Shown here piece by piece: positions 9,067 through 18,027 of a stretch of DNA of 64,000 bases (positions are counted from its first letter, which is position 1; each line of letters opens with the position of its first letter). The notes beneath the pieces were generated by a model that saw nothing but the letters and a program-made list of their open reading frames with translations, did not search any database and was not told the origin of the DNA. This stretch comes from Methylobacterium terricola (lineage in GTDB: Bacteria; Pseudomonadota; Alphaproteobacteria; Rhizobiales; Beijerinckiaceae), in NCBI RefSeq assembly GCF_006151805.1, contig NZ_VDDA01000006.1, positions 62,001 to 126,000 of the forward strand. The letters are read 5' to 3'. The position numbers were made by a program, and so were the translations under genes.

Positions 9067-10296
9067 GTGCCGACCCAAGCGATGCCCGCCGACGGGCTCG
9101 ATTCCGCCGCCGCCTGGCGGCGCCTCGTCGTCTCCGTGCTGCTGACCACCATCGGCGGCGTCGGCATGTGGTCGGTGGTGGTGGTGCTGCCCGCCGTGCA
9201 GGCGGAGTTCGGCGCCGCCCGCGGCGCGGCGTCCTTGCCTTACACCCTGACCATGATCGGCTTCGCCTTCGGCGGCGTGCTGATGGGCCGGCTCGCCGAC
9301 CGGTTCGGCATCCTGGCGCCGCTGGTGCTCGGCGGGGTGTGCCTGTTCCTCGGCTACGGCGCCACCGCGCTCGCGACGAGCCTGTGGCAGTTCGCCCTGG
9401 CGCACGGGATCCTGATCGGGTTCCTCGGCTCGTCGGCCGCCTTCGGGCCGCTGATGGCCGACATCTCACTGTGGTTCGCGCGCCGGCGCGGCATCGCGGT
9501 CTCGGTCTGCGCCGCGGGCAACTACCTCGCCGGGACCCTGTGGCCGCCGCTGGTCCAGCACGCGGTGTCGGAATACGGCTGGCGCGCCACGCAAGCCGGG
9601 ATCGGGCTGTTCTGCCTGGCCACGATGCTGCCGCTGGCACTCCTGATGCGCCGGCGCCCGCCGGTCCAGGCCGTGGCCCGCATCGGGCAGGCAGGGGCGG
9701 GCGGCACGCTGGGCCTGCCGCCGAGCGTGCTGCAGGGCCTGCTCGTGGTGGCGGGCCTCGCCTGCTGCGTCGCGATGTCGATGCCGCAGGTCCACATCGT
9801 CGCCTATTGCGGCGATCTCGGCTACGGCGTCGCCCGGGGCGCCGAGATGCTGTCCCTGATGCTCGGCTTCGGCATCGTCAGCCGGGTGGCGTCGGGATTC
9901 CTCGCCGACCGGATCGGCGGGCTGCCGACGCTCCTCGTCGGCTCGGTGCTGCAGGGCGTGGCGCTGCTGCTCTACCTCGCCTTCGACGGGCTGACCTCGC
10001 TCTACGTGATCTCGGCCCTGTTCGGCCTGTTCCAGGGCGGCATCGTGCCGGCCTACGCCATCATCGTGCGCGAGCTGTTCCCGGCGAGCGAGGCCGGCGG
10101 CCGGGTCGGGGTGGTCATCATGGCGACCCTGTTCGGCATGGCGCTCGGCGGCTGGCTGTCCGGGGTGATCTTCGACCTCAGCGGCTCCTACGCGGCGGCC
10201 TTCGCCAACGGCATCGGCTGGAACCTGCTCAACGTCGCGATCACGCTCTGGCTGGTGCAGCGCCGGGCCGGGCAGGGGCGGCCGGCGCTCGCCTGA
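9067..10296 (+). CDS. MFS transporter, monocarboxylate/oxalate-porter-like
   Basis: Twelve-helix secondary transporter of about 409 residues. The N-half has the MFS loop motif as GRLADRFG after helix 2 and the second half as GFLADRIGG. Sequence such as GIAVSVCAAGNYLAGTLWPPL in helix 5 resembles MCT/OFA-type porters. The GTG at 9067 has GAGGA ten bases upstream and puts helix 1 about 20 residues in; an earlier in-frame GTG at 9010 and a later ATG at 9082 are alternatives. It is monocistronic, 97 bases after the ABC operon. The substrate is unknown. Confidence 0.82.
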   Translation: MPTQAMPADGLDSAAAWRRLVVSVLLTTIGGVGMWSVVVVLPAVQAEFGAARGAASLPYTLTMIGFAFGGVLMGRLADRFGILAPLVLGGVCLFLGYGATALATSLWQFALAHGILIGFLGSSAAFGPLMADISLWFARRRGIAVSVCAAGNYLAGTLWPPLVQHAVSEYGWRATQAGIGLFCLATMLPLALLMRRRPPVQAVARIGQAGAGGTLGLPPSVLQGLLVVAGLACCVAMSMPQVHIVAYCGDLGYGVARGAEMLSLMLGFGIVSRVASGFLADRIGGLPTLLVGSVLQGVALLLYLAFDGLTSLYVISALFGLFQGGIVPAYAIIVRELFPASEAGGRVGVVIMATLFGMALGGWLSGVIFDLSGSYAAAFANGIGWNLLNVAITLWLVQRRAGQGRPALA

Positions 10297-10629
10297 GCGG
10301 GGCGAGTTCGGCTCAAGTCGAGACCCGGATCCTCTGCCCGACCCTGCGGAATGGAGACGTCGGTATTTCGCACGCTCGAAGTCTATTGCAGTCCTGGTGA
10401 AATGCGGTACCAATCAAGGGCCGCTTCGACGCGGCCGCTCCGGCAATCCCGCGCCGTCGCGTGATTGTCACCGTGGCGTCGCCTCTGCGTGTTTACCGTT
10501 TTTCCAACGGACCCGCCGGGGCGACGCAACTCTTCGGGCGCTGGCGACTTATTCATGGCAAGGGAGAGCGGTCCAGAGCCACGCCGCCGGCCCATGCCGC
10601 TCCGCATCCAACCGATAGGATCATTCACT
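10297..10629. other. Intergenic region before the small secreted-protein gene
   Basis: This stretch of 333 bases holds no gene that I can support. Open frames crossing it are Arg/Pro-rich continuations from neighbouring frames. It probably carries the promoter for the gene at 10630, but no convincing -35/-10 pair was identified. Confidence 0.4.
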
Positions 10630-10896
10630 ATGCGTGCGCGTCCCTGCGCCCGACTGCCCCTGTTCGCCCTCCTGGCCGCCCTGGCCACGGCCGGCGCCCC
10701 GCTCGTGGCGAGCGCCGCGCCCGCGGTCGACAAGGCGCCGAAGGCCGGAGCCGGCACCACCCGCGACGTCGCCGCGACGGCGAGCGTCGCCACCCCGGCC
10801 GCGGAGGCCGACGACGCCCAGTGCTCGACCTCGCGCAAGAAGCTCTTCGTCGACGGCGAGGGCTGGATCGTGCGCCGGGTGACGACCTGCCGCTGA
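10630..10896 (+). CDS. Small secreted protein of unknown function
   Basis: Not recognised. The 88-residue product has a clear signal peptide (MRARPCARLPLFALLAALAT followed by a VASAAPA-type cleavage region). A low-complexity Ala/Thr/Lys linker follows, then a compact C-terminus with two cysteines (QCSTSRKKLFVDGEGWIVRR, then a TTC near the end) that could form a disulfide in the periplasm. The ATG at 10630 places the signal peptide at the N-terminus; upstream in-frame sequence is less signal-like. A rho-independent terminator follows 27 bases after the stop, which supports a real single-gene transcript. Confidence 0.65.
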   Translation: MRARPCARLPLFALLAALATAGAPLVASAAPAVDKAPKAGAGTTRDVAATASVATPAAEADDAQCSTSRKKLFVDGEGWIVRRVTTCR

Positions 10897-10922
10897 CGCG
10901 GCCGCGTTGACTGATCGTTGGG

Positions 10923-10950
10923 GGCCCGTCTCGTTGAGGCGGGCCATTTT
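10923..10950 (+). terminator. Rho-independent terminator
   Basis: The stem GGCCCGTCTC pairs with GAGGCGGGCC across a GTT loop, with one G-T wobble, and is followed by ATTTTTCG. It lies just downstream of the small secreted-protein gene and is oriented to end that transcript. Confidence 0.8.
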
Positions 10951-11170
10951 TCGTTGGGAGCAGAGCTTGATTGCGGCCTCCGCTCTCGACGCCTCATATC
11001 AGCGCCGCGCCTCGATACCAGCAGCTCGGACGGTCCGGCCCTGGAAGCAAGCCTTCATTGTCACCCTTAGGGATTGGGCCTTGCCGATATGACGGGGCAC
11101 ACAGGACGTTAGATTGGAAGTTTCGACACATGCGTGCCCCAAGATATTTTACCCTAAGAACTGCCAAATT

Positions 11171-11395
11171 TTAAATTTTTTCCACTGCGAGGCATGCCTT
11201 TTTCTTAGCTTCGCACTGCATTTTCCACTGCGATTTCTTTCTCTCACAATCAATCTTCTTCCATGGAAACTTACTTCTGCACTCAATATGCTTACCAGAG
11301 CATTCTATTTGCTTGCAGTTGACAGCCTGCGCGCTGACCTGGCCTGAAAACAAAACTGTTTGGGCAAACACTATCGCAGCAAACGCCAACCGCAT
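11171..11395 (-). CDS. Secreted six-cysteine lysine-rich peptide
   Basis: Not recognised. The precursor is 74 residues: a signal peptide (MRLAFAAIVFAQTVLFSG, cleavage near VSAQA) and a mature part of about 50 residues. The mature part has six cysteines in a regular pattern, C-x4-C-x6-C-x10-C-x10-C-x6-C, and many lysines. Short repeats such as IEC, IEC and KKIDC suggest internal duplication. The ATG at 11395 is preceded by GGAGGG at a five-base spacing; an in-frame GTG lies 15 bases upstream. Base composition is far more AT-rich than the surroundings and codon use differs, which suggests transfer. It could be a periplasmic disulfide protein, an antimicrobial peptide or a metal binder; none is established. 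Confidence 0.6.
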   Translation of the reverse strand: MRLAFAAIVFAQTVLFSGQVSAQAVNCKQIECSGKHIECRSKFPWKKIDCERKKSQWKMQCEAKKKACLAVEKI

Positions 11396-11813
11396 TCTTC
11401 CCTCCACCACTTAGCAACGGCATGAAGCCAAGTTCATATTATCGATCCAGGCCAGCCTCTGCACTAAAATTAAATTTAAATTATGTGGAAACTGTTTTCC
11501 GAAAATGACATGTATCAGAATTAATTTGATTATGTCAAATTTATTATTTATAAGTCAAATAATATCGCTAGACAACATTGTAAAACACTTGCTTTATTTT
11601 GTTTTTTTATTTAATATATTATAATATAGCAGTCTTTATTGGTGCTTCTAATAAACAATACATTGTGATCACCTATCAGCAGATTCCCAGGTCATTATAT
11701 AAACGCTGATTTTCAAATTTTATACGTAAGTTGATTGATATATGTTATTATAAAAATACATAAACATATTTGGTCCGCCAGCAAAATCATGGCGGATAGA
11801 AGCAGATAGCAAA
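11396..11813. other. AT-rich island without genes
   Basis: A stretch of about 420 bases with long A/T runs and several stop codons in every frame, in a genome otherwise near 70% GC. No coding sequence or transposase remnant is visible. Together with the neighbouring low-GC gene it looks like acquired DNA and could be a target for nucleoid proteins (inference). Confidence 0.5.
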
Positions 11814-11844
11814 GGGCGCCCGCAGCCTTCGCCGCGGGCGCCCC
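11814..11844 (-). terminator. Terminator of the MHS transporter gene
   Basis: A strong inverted repeat (GGGCGCCCGC paired with GCGGGCGCCC) lies 20-50 bases beyond the stop of the minus-strand transporter gene. A short T run (CTTTGC on the minus strand) follows. The placement suits termination of that gene. Confidence 0.65.
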
Positions 11845-11865
11845 TCTCATGCCGTCATCCTCGAC

Positions 11866-13566
11866 TCACTGCGCGGCGGTATCCCGCTCGTCGAAGATGT
11901 CCCGGTCCTTGGTCTCGGGCACGAGGAGCAGGCCGAGCACGAAGGTCATCAGCGCGATGACGATCGGGTACCAGAGGCCGTAATAGATGTCGCCGGTCTG
12001 GGCCACCATCGCGAAGGCGGTGGCCGGAAGCAGGCCGCCGAACCAGCCGTTGCCGATATGGTAGGGCAGGGACATCGAGGTGTAGCGGATCCGGGTCGGG
12101 AACAGCTCGACCAGGGCCGCGGCGATCGGGCCGTAGACCATCGTGACGAACAGCACGAGGACGAACAGCAGCCCGATCACGCCGGCCACCTGCGGCCGGA
12201 AGATGTCGAACGGGTTCGCCATCTTGACGACCTGGGCGTCGCCGGCCTTCGGGTAGCCCGCCGCCTGGAGCGCGGAGGCCGCGGCCTTGTTGAACTCCGC
12301 CGCCGGGGCGCCGGCCGCGAACGGGACCTCGGCGCCGTTGATCCGCACCACCGTCGGCTGGCCGGCCGGCGCGGCCTCGGTGGTGTAGCGCACCGAGGAC
12401 TTGGCGAGGTAGTCGCGGGCAAGGTCGCACGGTGCGGAGAACACCCGCGTGCCGACCGGGTTGAACAGGCTGCCGCACTGGGCCGGATCCGCCACCACGC
12501 TCACCTTGACGTTTTCGATCGCCTTCTCGAGGGCGGGATTGGCCAGGGTGGTGATCTGCTTGAACACCGGGAAGAAGCTCAGCGCCGCGATCAGGCAGCC
12601 GGCCAGGATGATCGGCTTGCGGCCGATCTTGTCCGAGAGCCAGCCGAACACCACGAAGAAGCCGGTGCCCATCAGCAGCGCCCAGGCGATCAGGAGGTTC
12701 GCCGTGTAGCCGTCGACCTTCAGGATCGATTGCAGGAAGAACAGGGCGTAGAACTGACCCGTATACCAGACCACGCCCTGGCCGGCGACGAGGCCGAGCA
12801 GCGCGATGAGCGCGATCTTGGCGTTGCGCCACTGGCCGAACGCCTCAGTGAGCGGAGCCTTCGAGGTCTTGCCCTCCTCCTTCATGCGCTGGAAGGCCGG
12901 CGATTCGCTGAGCTGCAGCCGGATCCAGAGCGAGATGCCGAGCAGCAGCACCGAGACGAGGAACGGAATGCGCCAGCCCCACTCGGCGAAGGCGGCCTCG
13001 CCGGTGAAGGTCCGCACCGCCAGGATCACCACCAGCGACAGGAACAGGCCGAGCGTCGCCGTGGTCTGGATCCAGCTGGTGTAGAAGCCGCGCCGGCCCT
13101 GTGGCGCGTGCTCGGCGACGTAGGTCGCGGCCCCGCCATACTCGCCGCCGAGCGCCAGCCCCTGCGCGAGGCGCAGCACGATCAGGATGATCGGCGCCGC
13201 GATGCCGATCTGGGCGGCGTTGGGCAGGATGCCGACGATGAAGGTCGACAGGCCCATGATCAGGATGGTGACCAGGAAGGTGTACTTGCGCCCGACGATG
13301 TCGCCGACGCGCCCGAACACCAGGGCGCCGAACGGCCGCACCAGGAAGCCCGCCGCGAAGGCGAGCAGGGCGAAGATGTCCCGGGTCGCCGGCGGGTAGG
13401 ACGAGAAGAACTGCGCGCCGATGATGCCGGCGAGCGAGCCGTAGAGGTAGAAGTCGTACCACTCGAACACGGTGCCGAGGGAGGAGGCCAGGATGACCTT
13501 CTTCTCCTCCCGCGTCATCGGGCGCGCGGCATCGCCGGCTTTCCCGAGGGCGGCTGAGCTTGCCAT
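11866..13566 (-). CDS. MFS transporter of the metabolite:H+ symporter (MHS) family
   Basis: Inner-membrane symporter of the ShiA/ProP/KgtP type. The N-terminus SSLGTVFEWYDFYLYGSLA and the loop motif GRVGDIVGRKYTF are hallmarks of MHS proteins. The 566 residues exceed the usual ~440 because of an extra-membrane insert of about 110 residues between later helices (roughly residues 365-470) that contains two cysteines; such inserts are known in rhizobial MHS proteins. The ATG at 13566 has a strong AAGGAGGA site. An upstream in-frame extension lacks protein character. The gene is monocistronic with its own terminator. The substrate is probably an organic acid or compatible solute (family knowledge). 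Confidence 0.85.
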   Translation of the reverse strand: MASSAALGKAGDAARPMTREEKKVILASSLGTVFEWYDFYLYGSLAGIIGAQFFSSYPPATRDIFALLAFAAGFLVRPFGALVFGRVGDIVGRKYTFLVTILIMGLSTFIVGILPNAAQIGIAAPIILIVLRLAQGLALGGEYGGAATYVAEHAPQGRRGFYTSWIQTTATLGLFLSLVVILAVRTFTGEAAFAEWGWRIPFLVSVLLLGISLWIRLQLSESPAFQRMKEEGKTSKAPLTEAFGQWRNAKIALIALLGLVAGQGVVWYTGQFYALFFLQSILKVDGYTANLLIAWALLMGTGFFVVFGWLSDKIGRKPIILAGCLIAALSFFPVFKQITTLANPALEKAIENVKVSVVADPAQCGSLFNPVGTRVFSAPCDLARDYLAKSSVRYTTEAAPAGQPTVVRINGAEVPFAAGAPAAEFNKAAASALQAAGYPKAGDAQVVKMANPFDIFRPQVAGVIGLLFVLVLFVTMVYGPIAAALVELFPTRIRYTSMSLPYHIGNGWFGGLLPATAFAMVAQTGDIYYGLWYPIVIALMTFVLGLLLVPETKDRDIFDERDTAAQ

Positions 13567-14186
13567 GGGGTGTTCCTCCTTGGGGAGCGTTTCCGTTGAG
13601 GGACGGCACGCGTCGGCCGCGCGAATCTTCGCCGCGTCGGGATCGTCGCGTTTCAGGGTGAACCGGGTGTGCGGCGGCGCCTTTCCGCCGGGCGAGGGGA
13701 TTGCCACCGCCCGCTCGCGCGTGTCCGCCGCTCAAGGGAATCGTTAAGCCGGTCATGCCATCCGGCCTATTCGACAATTCGTCGTGAGACTTAGGTCGTG
13801 AGACTTCCGTCGGGGGGATCGGGTCTCGATTCCGATTGGCGTGAAGGTCCGCCTCGCATACGATCCCGCCGTGCTTGCCGGCCCATCATGCTACCGCGGC
13901 CCAATGCATCACCGAAAATCTTAAATATTTGTTTGCTTAATTTGCAGATCATAAGCTAGCGACTACAAACACCTACGTTTGTTGTAAGTTATTTTATTTG
14001 TCTTGATCGCCGCGATTCGAGCGGCCAAGCCTCTAATTGTCTATTTTATATTGATGATATTCCACACGCAGCAGCGGCGAATGGCCAGGATAGACCATAA
14101 ATCGCCAATATCGCGAATTTTTGGCATTGCCAGTCAGAAATCGATCGCATACGCCATACTTCTCTCCATTTCTGGAAACGCGACTC
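13567..14186. other. Intergenic region turning AT-rich toward the GT-D/FkbM gene
   Basis: No gene is supported in these 620 bases. The left part carries two direct copies of GTCGTGAGACTT (13781-13792 and 13795-13806). From about 13900 the composition becomes AT-rich, matching the following gene, which marks a likely boundary of acquired DNA. Divergent promoters for the two flanking genes should lie here. Confidence 0.5.
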
Positions 14187-16271
14187 ATGAAGATTGCGGA
14201 TGAGATCGTTGCAAATTGGTCTTCGATTCTTCAAACCGGCAATAAAAATGAGCACGATGGCATATACGATTATATAAGATCTAACGCAAACCAAGAAGGC
14301 TTCCAAGACATCCCACTCAGGATCACTTATTTTATCCATAAAAGTAAAGATCTTCAATCTTTCTTGCGTGTCTCAGAAAATTTTTTGTCATATCCTGAAT
14401 TTTGGGATTGGTGTCTCAAGGATTTAGCTTATAACGTCAGCGTATACTGTAAATCGCCTGCGCGCGCGATTCCCCATCTGGGTGCAGCCCATCGGGCCGG
14501 CAAGCTCTCCGGGGAGATGATGCTTTTTTCTGCCGTGCAGCACGCTCGCGTCGGTGACGGCGATCTGGCTCTCGGCTTGATCGCAGAGGCCAGCTCGAAA
14601 TTTCCCGGGCTCGCATCGGAAGCACGTATCCATGAGCAATTTGTTAGACTTGTTGCTCGTTTTCCCTATAAAAAATCCCTTCATATGCTTGAAGAAATCA
14701 AAAATATATTTTCCAGCGCAAGCATATCGGATGTCGAAAAGGAAATTAACCGAGCCCTCGACACCGGTACACCCTACCTTCTTCTCCGCCTTGGCGATGG
14801 CGAGGGGTCATGCACGATTGTCGACGATAGCGACGAAGCAGAGTATCATGAATATTACAGAGCAAATCGAATCGAATTTGCAGATATATGGTTCAAGGAT
14901 ACTTCCATAATCGATAATCCTGAATTCATAGAGGCGATCAGATTGTTCAATGCCGCCATTCCTGCGGCGGATTGCCTGGGCGGCATCTACGCAGACGCCA
15001 TCGAGCACGAATACGGGATTGGATCGCGGCGCGGAATCGCCTGGGTTGTCAATACGATGCGGAAAGTCCTGCTGCTTTCCGAGAACGATCCGTCCTGGGC
15101 CGCACGAACCTCGGTGCATAGCCTCGTCCTGCATTACGATCTCGTACTGAGCGGAACGCTGGCCCGCCTCCTGCGTGGCCGCGGCAAGATCGGTCTCATC
15201 AGTTGCCACGACGATCTGCCGGAGGCGCTTCGGCGCACATACGGGATCAGCGAAGTCGAGCACTTCAAGGTGCCCGGGGAGCAAAGTCACCGGGCCGCTC
15301 TCGGCGACCGTGCGGTTGAGGGAGCGCATTGGCCACATCGTTTTCGCGAGCTGTGCGCCGAACTCGATCAGCCAATCGACCGCCGAGGGCAGCTATTTTT
15401 GGTGGCGGCCGGCATACTTGGCAAGATATACGCCCATAAACTTAAACGGAGCGGAGCTGTCGTCCTTGACATTGGCGCGGTGGCTGATCTGTGGATGCGG
15501 AAAAACACCCGCACGTTTCCTGATCTCCCAGCCGAGCTGGCGATGAAGCCAAAATTCCCTCCGATCAATCTGGTCGATGTCGGCGGACTCGGCGGCATCG
15601 GCGCCGAATGGCAACCTTACATCGAGAGCATTCTGCCAGTTGTCTTCGAGCCGAACCCGCCCGAAGCAGCCGCCATTCGGGAGCGCATGGCGGGCATTCA
15701 AGGCACGTCGGTCGTCGAGCGAGCATTAAGCAATCGCAGCGAGCGGCGCACCCTCAACGTGACCAAAAGTCTTGGATGCACATCCTTGCTCAAGCCCAAC
15801 GACAGTTTGCTCTGGCGCTACTCGATCGAGCCGGCATTTCGAATTACTCACACAGTCGAGGTCGATTGTGTACGCTACGACTCTCTCGTCGGTCGCGGCG
15901 AGGTACCCCTGCCGGACGCCATCAAAATCGATGTTCAAGGCTTCGAATACGAAGTATTGGAAGGATTTGGAGACACATTGTTTAATTGCCTTGGCATCAA
16001 AGTGGAGTCGCATCTATATCCTATCTACGAAGGACAAAAACTCCTCCATGATATCGTGCGATTGCTACGGCCTTTCGGCCTCGCTCTGCGCAAGATCACG
16101 TCGGTCGATCATTTCGACGGCGATGTTGTCGAAGTCGACGCATGGTTCACCTGTGATGCCGCGAGAGCTGCTGCGCTCGATCCTGAGAGAGCGGCAAAAT
16201 TGGCTTTCATCGAGACGGCTTGGGAGCTTCCTCCACATCGCCGCATATTCGGAGCCGATCAGTTCGCCTGA
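14187..16271 (+). CDS. Fusion of GT-D type glycosyltransferase and FkbM methyltransferase domains
   Basis: A 694-residue, apparently cytoplasmic protein with three parts. Residues 1-180 are helical and unrecognised. About residues 190-430 resemble the GT-D (DUF1792) glycosyltransferase fold, with the opening motif LLLRLGDGEGS carrying the DxE-type acidic pair and a later GKIGLISCHDDLPEAL segment. About residues 455-650 are an FkbM-family SAM-dependent methyltransferase: NLVDVGGLGGIGAEW for SAM binding, VVFEPNPPEA, and DAIKIDVQGFEYEVLEGF. The likely role is building and O-methylating a surface glycan (inference). ATG 14187 is preferred over TTG 14121. GC content is low in the first half, a sign of transfer. 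It has no operon partners. Confidence 0.75.
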   Translation: MKIADEIVANWSSILQTGNKNEHDGIYDYIRSNANQEGFQDIPLRITYFIHKSKDLQSFLRVSENFLSYPEFWDWCLKDLAYNVSVYCKSPARAIPHLGAAHRAGKLSGEMMLFSAVQHARVGDGDLALGLIAEASSKFPGLASEARIHEQFVRLVARFPYKKSLHMLEEIKNIFSSASISDVEKEINRALDTGTPYLLLRLGDGEGSCTIVDDSDEAEYHEYYRANRIEFADIWFKDTSIIDNPEFIEAIRLFNAAIPAADCLGGIYADAIEHEYGIGSRRGIAWVVNTMRKVLLLSENDPSWAARTSVHSLVLHYDLVLSGTLARLLRGRGKIGLISCHDDLPEALRRTYGISEVEHFKVPGEQSHRAALGDRAVEGAHWPHRFRELCAELDQPIDRRGQLFLVAAGILGKIYAHKLKRSGAVVLDIGAVADLWMRKNTRTFPDLPAELAMKPKFPPINLVDVGGLGGIGAEWQPYIESILPVVFEPNPPEAAAIRERMAGIQGTSVVERALSNRSERRTLNVTKSLGCTSLLKPNDSLLWRYSIEPAFRITHTVEVDCVRYDSLVGRGEVPLPDAIKIDVQGFEYEVLEGFGDTLFNCLGIKVESHLYPIYEGQKLLHDIVRLLRPFGLALRKITSVDHFDGDVVEVDAWFTCDAARAAALDPERAAKLAFIETAWELPPHRRIFGADQFA

Positions 16272-16558
16272 TCGGGCACCCGGCACCGTGAGACAGCCGG
16301 TTGGGACGGCGTCCTTGCAGACCATGCGGGCGCGGACAAGATCGACGGCATCGTCTATTCGGTGCCGGCAAGCATCGGGGCCGTTGCAGCTCTTCGACCA
16401 AGAATCGGGAGGTGGGCGGTTCTGGCAGCCGGATACACCTGATCGAGAAACGGTGCGGGCTACGGCAGAGGATTTCCCAACGTAAGGTTGGTCGATCGGA
16501 CCTGAGACTGCGATGACTACCGGTATCGCGACGGCGATGAGGACGGGGCGGACCTCAC

Positions 16559-16780
16559 GTGTCACGTTTTCATGTCGACCCCCTGGCGAAGCGCCTCGGT
16601 TCCGCGGCCACCGCCGCGGCGGGGCTGGCGCTCGGAGCCCTGGCGCTGGCCGTCGTTCTCCCGCCGGTTTTCCTCGGCTGGTCCAGCGCTCTTCTCAGCA
16701 CCGGCGTCGCCCTGGCCGTCCCGGGATTGATCGCCACCGTGGCGGGACGCGCGCCGGATTCGATGCGGAGGGCCGGCTGA
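16559..16780 (+). CDS. Small membrane protein, two predicted helices
   Basis: Not recognised. The 73-residue product has two hydrophobic stretches (about residues 17-40 and 45-62) separated by a short turn and ends in a charged tail. The start is a GTG. It ends 14 bases before the next small gene and may be co-transcribed with it. Real coding is plausible but not certain, since GC-rich shadows can look hydrophobic. Confidence 0.4.
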   Translation: MSRFHVDPLAKRLGSAATAAAGLALGALALAVVLPPVFLGWSSALLSTGVALAVPGLIATVAGRAPDSMRRAG

Positions 16781-16794
16781 AGGGCCTTGCCCAT

Positions 16795-17166
16795 ATGAGC
16801 CTCGACCTCGTGAACAGACCGCTTCCCTCGAAGAAGGAGGCCGAGGAGATCGCCCTGCGCTTTCTCCGGAAGCACGCGCCGGACCTCCTGCCGGTCCTGA
16901 CGATCCGTTGGATCGATCGCCACGACGAGCCGTTGCGCGCCGTGCGAGACGGCCGCACCGAGGATCTCGCCCTCACCGGCATGAAGGTGAAGATGCGCAA
17001 TACCGCCGACGGACGCTGGTTCTGGGCGATCGTCGGTGCCGATCGCGAGGTGATCGTTTTCGAGCGCGACATCGTCTGGATCAACATCCCCGGCCGCCGG
17101 CAGACCGAGAAGTGGCTTCACGACGGCTGGCTCGTCGAGAAGGGCCTCGCCGCCTCGGCGAGTTGA
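16795..17166 (+). CDS. Conserved-looking hypothetical protein
   Basis: Not recognised. The 123-residue soluble protein has balanced composition and an alternating pattern typical of a small alpha/beta domain (KKEAEEIALRFLRKHAP, then VLTIRWIDR, RWFWAIVGADREVIVFERDI). The ATG at 16795 begins the balanced sequence; the same frame upstream is Arg/Gly-rich shadow of the preceding gene. No motif gives a function. Confidence 0.6.
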   Translation: MSLDLVNRPLPSKKEAEEIALRFLRKHAPDLLPVLTIRWIDRHDEPLRAVRDGRTEDLALTGMKVKMRNTADGRWFWAIVGADREVIVFERDIVWINIPGRRQTEKWLHDGWLVEKGLAASAS

Positions 17167-17383
17167 TCCCCCAGATCGGACGATCGCGGCCGACCGTTCG
17201 CCCGGGCCGGGACATCGGTGCCAGCCTGGGCGCGGCAGATCCTGCTGGTGATGTGGCGAGCCCTTGATGGGGCGAGCCCTGGCTCATCCGCATTCTGCCA
17301 CGGCTGGCGCGGTCCTCGCGCGGGAACGAGGATGCCACCCCAGCATTGAACCCTGCGAGTGCCGGGAGCCGGGAAGACACGCC

Positions 17384-17854
17384 ATGCGCCGCGACCTGAT
17401 CGTCCTCACCCTCGCCGCCAGCCTGATGGGCGCCGGCGCCGAGGCCCAGCCGCTGCGCGGCGACGGGCATCCGGGGCAGGCCGGGCGCCCCCACTTCGCG
17501 CCGGGGCAGGGCGGCCGCGCCGCGATCTACGACCTGCGCGGGCGCCACGGCCGGGGCGGGGTGGTCCACGGCCGCCGGTTCGCGGCCTATGGCGGCACCA
17601 CCTTCGCCGCCCCGCTCGGCCTCTACGGCGGCGCCGGCGCGCTGGAGCCCGGCCTCGTCGCCGAGCCGTATTTCAAGCTGCCGCGGCCGAGCGAACTCGT
17701 TCCCTCCGCCTGGGGCGAGGGCACCTACGGCATCCCGACCGTCGCCGGCATCCCGCCCCAGCCGAAGGCCGACCCGGTGCTCTACGTGATCAACGGCGGC
17801 GAGCGGCCGGTCGGCGGCGCGCGGGTGGTCTCGGTCCAGGCGCCGCGGCGCTGA
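17384..17854 (+). CDS. Secreted Gly/Arg-rich protein of unknown function
   Basis: Not recognised. The 156-residue product begins with a signal peptide (MRRDLIVLTLAASLMGAGAE, cleavage near AEAQP). A Gly/His/Arg-rich segment and a more ordered C-terminal part (VLYVINGGERPVGGARVVSV) follow. It is probably periplasmic or an outer-surface protein. ATG 17384 is chosen because the signal peptide starts there. It is followed by the histidine kinase gene 173 bases downstream, but a link between them is not shown. Confidence 0.6.
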   Translation: MRRDLIVLTLAASLMGAGAEAQPLRGDGHPGQAGRPHFAPGQGGRAAIYDLRGRHGRGGVVHGRRFAAYGGTTFAAPLGLYGGAGALEPGLVAEPYFKLPRPSELVPSAWGEGTYGIPTVAGIPPQPKADPVLYVINGGERPVGGARVVSVQAPRR

Positions 17855-18027
17855 TCCACCGCGACAGTAGCCCGCAGGAACCCGACGTGGGATGCCGCGT
17901 GCAGCGGGCAGTGGGCGCTCGCCTGTCGCACCATGTTTTGTTATGTCCTCCCGGTGACACAGACCTCGCCTCCCGCGTCGCCGACGCTGCACCGCCGAAC
18001 CCGCGCCGGGAGCGGACGGTCGGGCGC

